Of a stretch of DNA of 64,000 nt, positions 62,403 through 64,000 are shown piece after piece (positions within the stretch are counted from its first letter, which is position 1; each line of letters begins with the position of its first letter). Source of the stretch: Glossina fuscipes. Taxonomy: Eukaryota; Arthropoda; Insecta; Diptera; Glossinidae. Both the position numbers and the translations under genes were made by a program. Location of the stretch: NCBI RefSeq assembly GCF_014805625.2, contig NW_023998414.1, forward strand, positions 36,345,859 through 36,409,858, given 5' to 3'. The notes below the pieces were generated by a model. The model searched no databases and had not been told where the DNA came from. It worked only from the letters and a program-made list of their open reading frames with translations.

Positions 62403-64000
62403 CTCATACGATCTCTAATAGCTTAGCTTAATCCTTAGCGGTAAAGGCAATATTTAACTGTATATAATATCAAAAAATAAAACGCTAGAGAATAATGAAA
62501 ATTGTTTTAAGTTTAAACGAAAGATGAACCGAAATACGTTAGTGTATAATTAAATGAACCATAGCCGTTATAATTACCTGAGCAAAGGACACAAAAAATA
62601 ATTGTTCATGAGTTAGATTTAAGCCGGGCAGCTTTAAGAGATCCGCTTGTTTGTCAAGAAGAGTATTAAGGTAAGCATGATAGGCCGCTTTAATACCACC
62701 ATTGTCGGCTATATTTTCACCTGAAAAATAAATGATATAGATGACTATTAGATGAAAGCATAATGTCAAGTTGAAAATTCTTATTAACCTAATGTTTGTT
62801 TGCCATTTAAGCGCCAGCCATTAAGGACATACGAACCATACTGATTAGCAAAACATTCAATTTTCTCATTAAAGCGCTCAATGCTTTTATTATCCCACCA
62901 ACGGTTCATGTTGCCGAATTTGTCATATTCTCGACCCTGGTCATCGAAGGCGTGCGTCAATTCGTGACCCATTACCACGCCCATTGCACCGAAATTTAAA
63001 CTCTTCGGGTTGTGTATATCGAAGAAAGGCATTTGCAAGATACCGGCAGGAAATACAATTTGATTTTTTGAAGGTGTATAATACGCGTTCACCATTTGCG
63101 GAGTCATGCCCCAGTTTGTTTTGTTAACGGGCTGATCAAGTTTCTCCAAATTTTTCTTTAAATTGAACATGTTCACTTGAATATTATTCTCAAAGTATTC
63201 ATTGGGTGAGATATCCAATTCGCTATACTTTTTATCCAATTCTTCACCATTCAGGATGTAATCGGGAAAACCGATCATGTCTGTAATGGCGCTTGCTTTA
63301 TCAATGGCACGCTCTCGCGTTCGTTTATCCATCCAAATGAGATTTTCTATATTGAACTTGAAGGCTTCACGTATTTCATTAATCATTTGTTCGGCCTCCG
63401 GTTTCGATTCGCCATGGAATGCTTGACGTACAAATATGGCACCGACAGCAAAACCCACTACATTGTTGGTGTCGGCTACACAATAACGCCAAACCTCCTC
63501 GCCGCCATCCGAGCCCATTAGAGCTTTGCGTACACCCTTATACGCATCGCGAAACGGTTTCGATAGACAAGACGACAAAGTACGTATAGCCTGCCATACC
63601 AAATAGTTATTTAAAGTACTTAAAAACAACGGAAATGATAACAACGTTAGTATTGAATTTGTCGCTATTGGTTTTCTATAAATGAAAGTGAATTGTTAAA
63701 ATTCTTATAGCTTACTTTCTCCCTTCAATAGTCTTTTCCATTTCTAGGATTATTTTCGAAAGATTTCTTAGAAAGTCTGGAGCATAAACGATTACCACTT
63801 CTTTTTGAAAAACTCGTCGATTGACCAGTTGTAAAGCGTGATCAAAGTGTTGCGTCCAATTTAGGAATGGAGCTAACTTTTCCAATTCCGCCAATTTCAT
63901 CGGATGGTACATCGCCTCCTCGTTACGTCTCTCCTCAAGCGGGCTGGATATGTTGGCGAGTTTAGTTTCGAATGCGATAACTTCCCGCATCTGACGGCGT
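59611..64000 (-). CDS. M13 zinc metallopeptidase (neprilysin/ECE-like), 3' part
   Basis: This is the C-terminal part of a neprilysin-family ectopeptidase, normally a type II membrane protein that degrades small peptides. Exons in the window: 63716 to beyond 64000, 62789-63618, 62578-62720 and 59611-59787; phases agree. Seen in order: [20 protein letters not shown] (the family's substrate-binding NAYY), the zinc motif [16 protein letters not shown], then GENIADNGG with the third zinc ligand Glu. The end reads CEVW, matching the family's C-terminal CxxW. All catalytic residues are present, so the enzyme should be active. The 5' part (transmembrane segment and N-terminal domain) lies outside the window. 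For the first intron I used the acceptor ttttaag at 63619; the alternative tttatag gives a stop. The last intron is 2.8 kb and contains a SINE-like copy and a deleted mariner. I cannot say which fly Nep paralog it is. Confidence 0.95.
60000..60260 (+). repeat. Dispersed repeat with (GGTTC)n expansion
   Basis: A decayed 'GGATCGGATCAC' family copy: ctggaacgaacattattgaa is followed by about five ggttc units (60104-60128) at the place where other copies have ggatcggatc. A short internal repeat has expanded there. Confidence 0.6.
60750..60870 (+). repeat. tRNA-derived SINE-like sequence
   Basis: Plus strand: an A-box-like tggccgaaggtaatg, ctggactaacaactgaatgg, a B box gagggttcacatc at about 60815-60827, then tttttaataaacccgatagc. 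The middle 33 bases align with the minus-strand copy at 40.9 kb at 25 positions, and the downstream taataaa…ccgat text is shared. The A box resembles a tRNA-Ser or tRNA-Leu head. It lies in the last intron of the M13 peptidase gene. Confidence 0.5.
61044..61558 (+). mobile_element. Internally deleted mariner, 515 bp, intact TIRs
   Basis: Terminal inverted repeats of 29 bp start ggttggagggaaagttctgc at 61044 and end with the reverse complement at 61558, with two mismatches. The element is flanked on both sides by TA (61042-61043 and 61559-61560), the mariner target duplication. The right half keeps the N-terminal transposase helix-turn-helix on the plus strand (about 61365-61530): [15 protein letters not shown] text, then [20 protein letters not shown] and IKSLGF. 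Most of the transposase, including the catalytic core, is absent, so it can only move in trans. Confidence 0.85.
62347..62400. repeat. (AT)n microsatellite
   Basis: A long AT/ACAT run in the last intron of the M13 peptidase gene. Confidence 0.95.

Noticed and set aside
1..64000. CRISPR array, operons or bacterial transfer
   Set aside because: There are no regularly spaced repeats with unique spacers, the genes are intron-bearing animal genes, and no bacterial-like coding stretch is visible.

Overview
The window is nuclear DNA of an insect, almost certainly a higher (brachyceran) fly. It is strongly AT-rich, with short GT-AG introns, many microsatellites and two 100-N assembly gaps (1471-1570, 29912-30011). 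Every recognisable protein is an animal gene with clear dipteran character: Nibbler exonuclease, IWS1, dynactin p62, Rogdi, a lambda-crystallin-type dehydrogenase, an RR-1 cuticle protein and a neprilysin-type M13 peptidase. A calyptrate such as a tsetse fly is my guess, but the sequence alone does not prove it.

Layout from left to right: a small cysteine-rich gene of unknown function on the minus strand (2307-2624, 5' end not resolved); nbr, minus (3899-6803); a 4.9 kb spacer with a decayed coding-like stretch; IWS1, plus (11721-14850), carrying a 21-bp minisatellite that encodes an SR-rich heptad; dynactin 4, minus (15044-16925), convergent with IWS1; an unrecognised 847-residue protein, plus (18680-21325), divergent from dynactin 4; rogdi, plus (24838-29289), with a dead mariner in its largest intron; a lambda-crystallin homolog, minus (30407-34563), convergent with rogdi; an RR-1 cuticle protein, minus (39369-43159), with the signal peptide on its own distant exon; a small secreted protein, minus (49870-52714), whose last splice junction creates a TGA; and the 3' part of an M13 zinc peptidase, minus (59611 to beyond 64000).

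The left half, up to about 34.5 kb, is gene-dense housekeeping sequence covering RNA decay, transcription elongation, dynein transport and V-ATPase assembly. The right half is gene-poor and holds cuticle or secreted genes with multi-kilobase introns. Its spacers are largely made of decayed repeats: several recurring anonymous families, two tRNA-derived SINE-like copies, one jockey-like LINE fragment, one mariner fragment and one 515-bp internally deleted mariner with intact terminal inverted repeats.

There is no operon logic, no CRISPR and no tRNA or rRNA gene that I can support. I found no convincing new multi-gene system. The most useful leads are the small unlisted gene at 2.3-2.6 kb, the TGA at the junction in the secreted protein, the apparent frame break in nbr, and the SINE and mariner derivatives. 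All splice models are read by eye from frame continuity and GT/AG sites.
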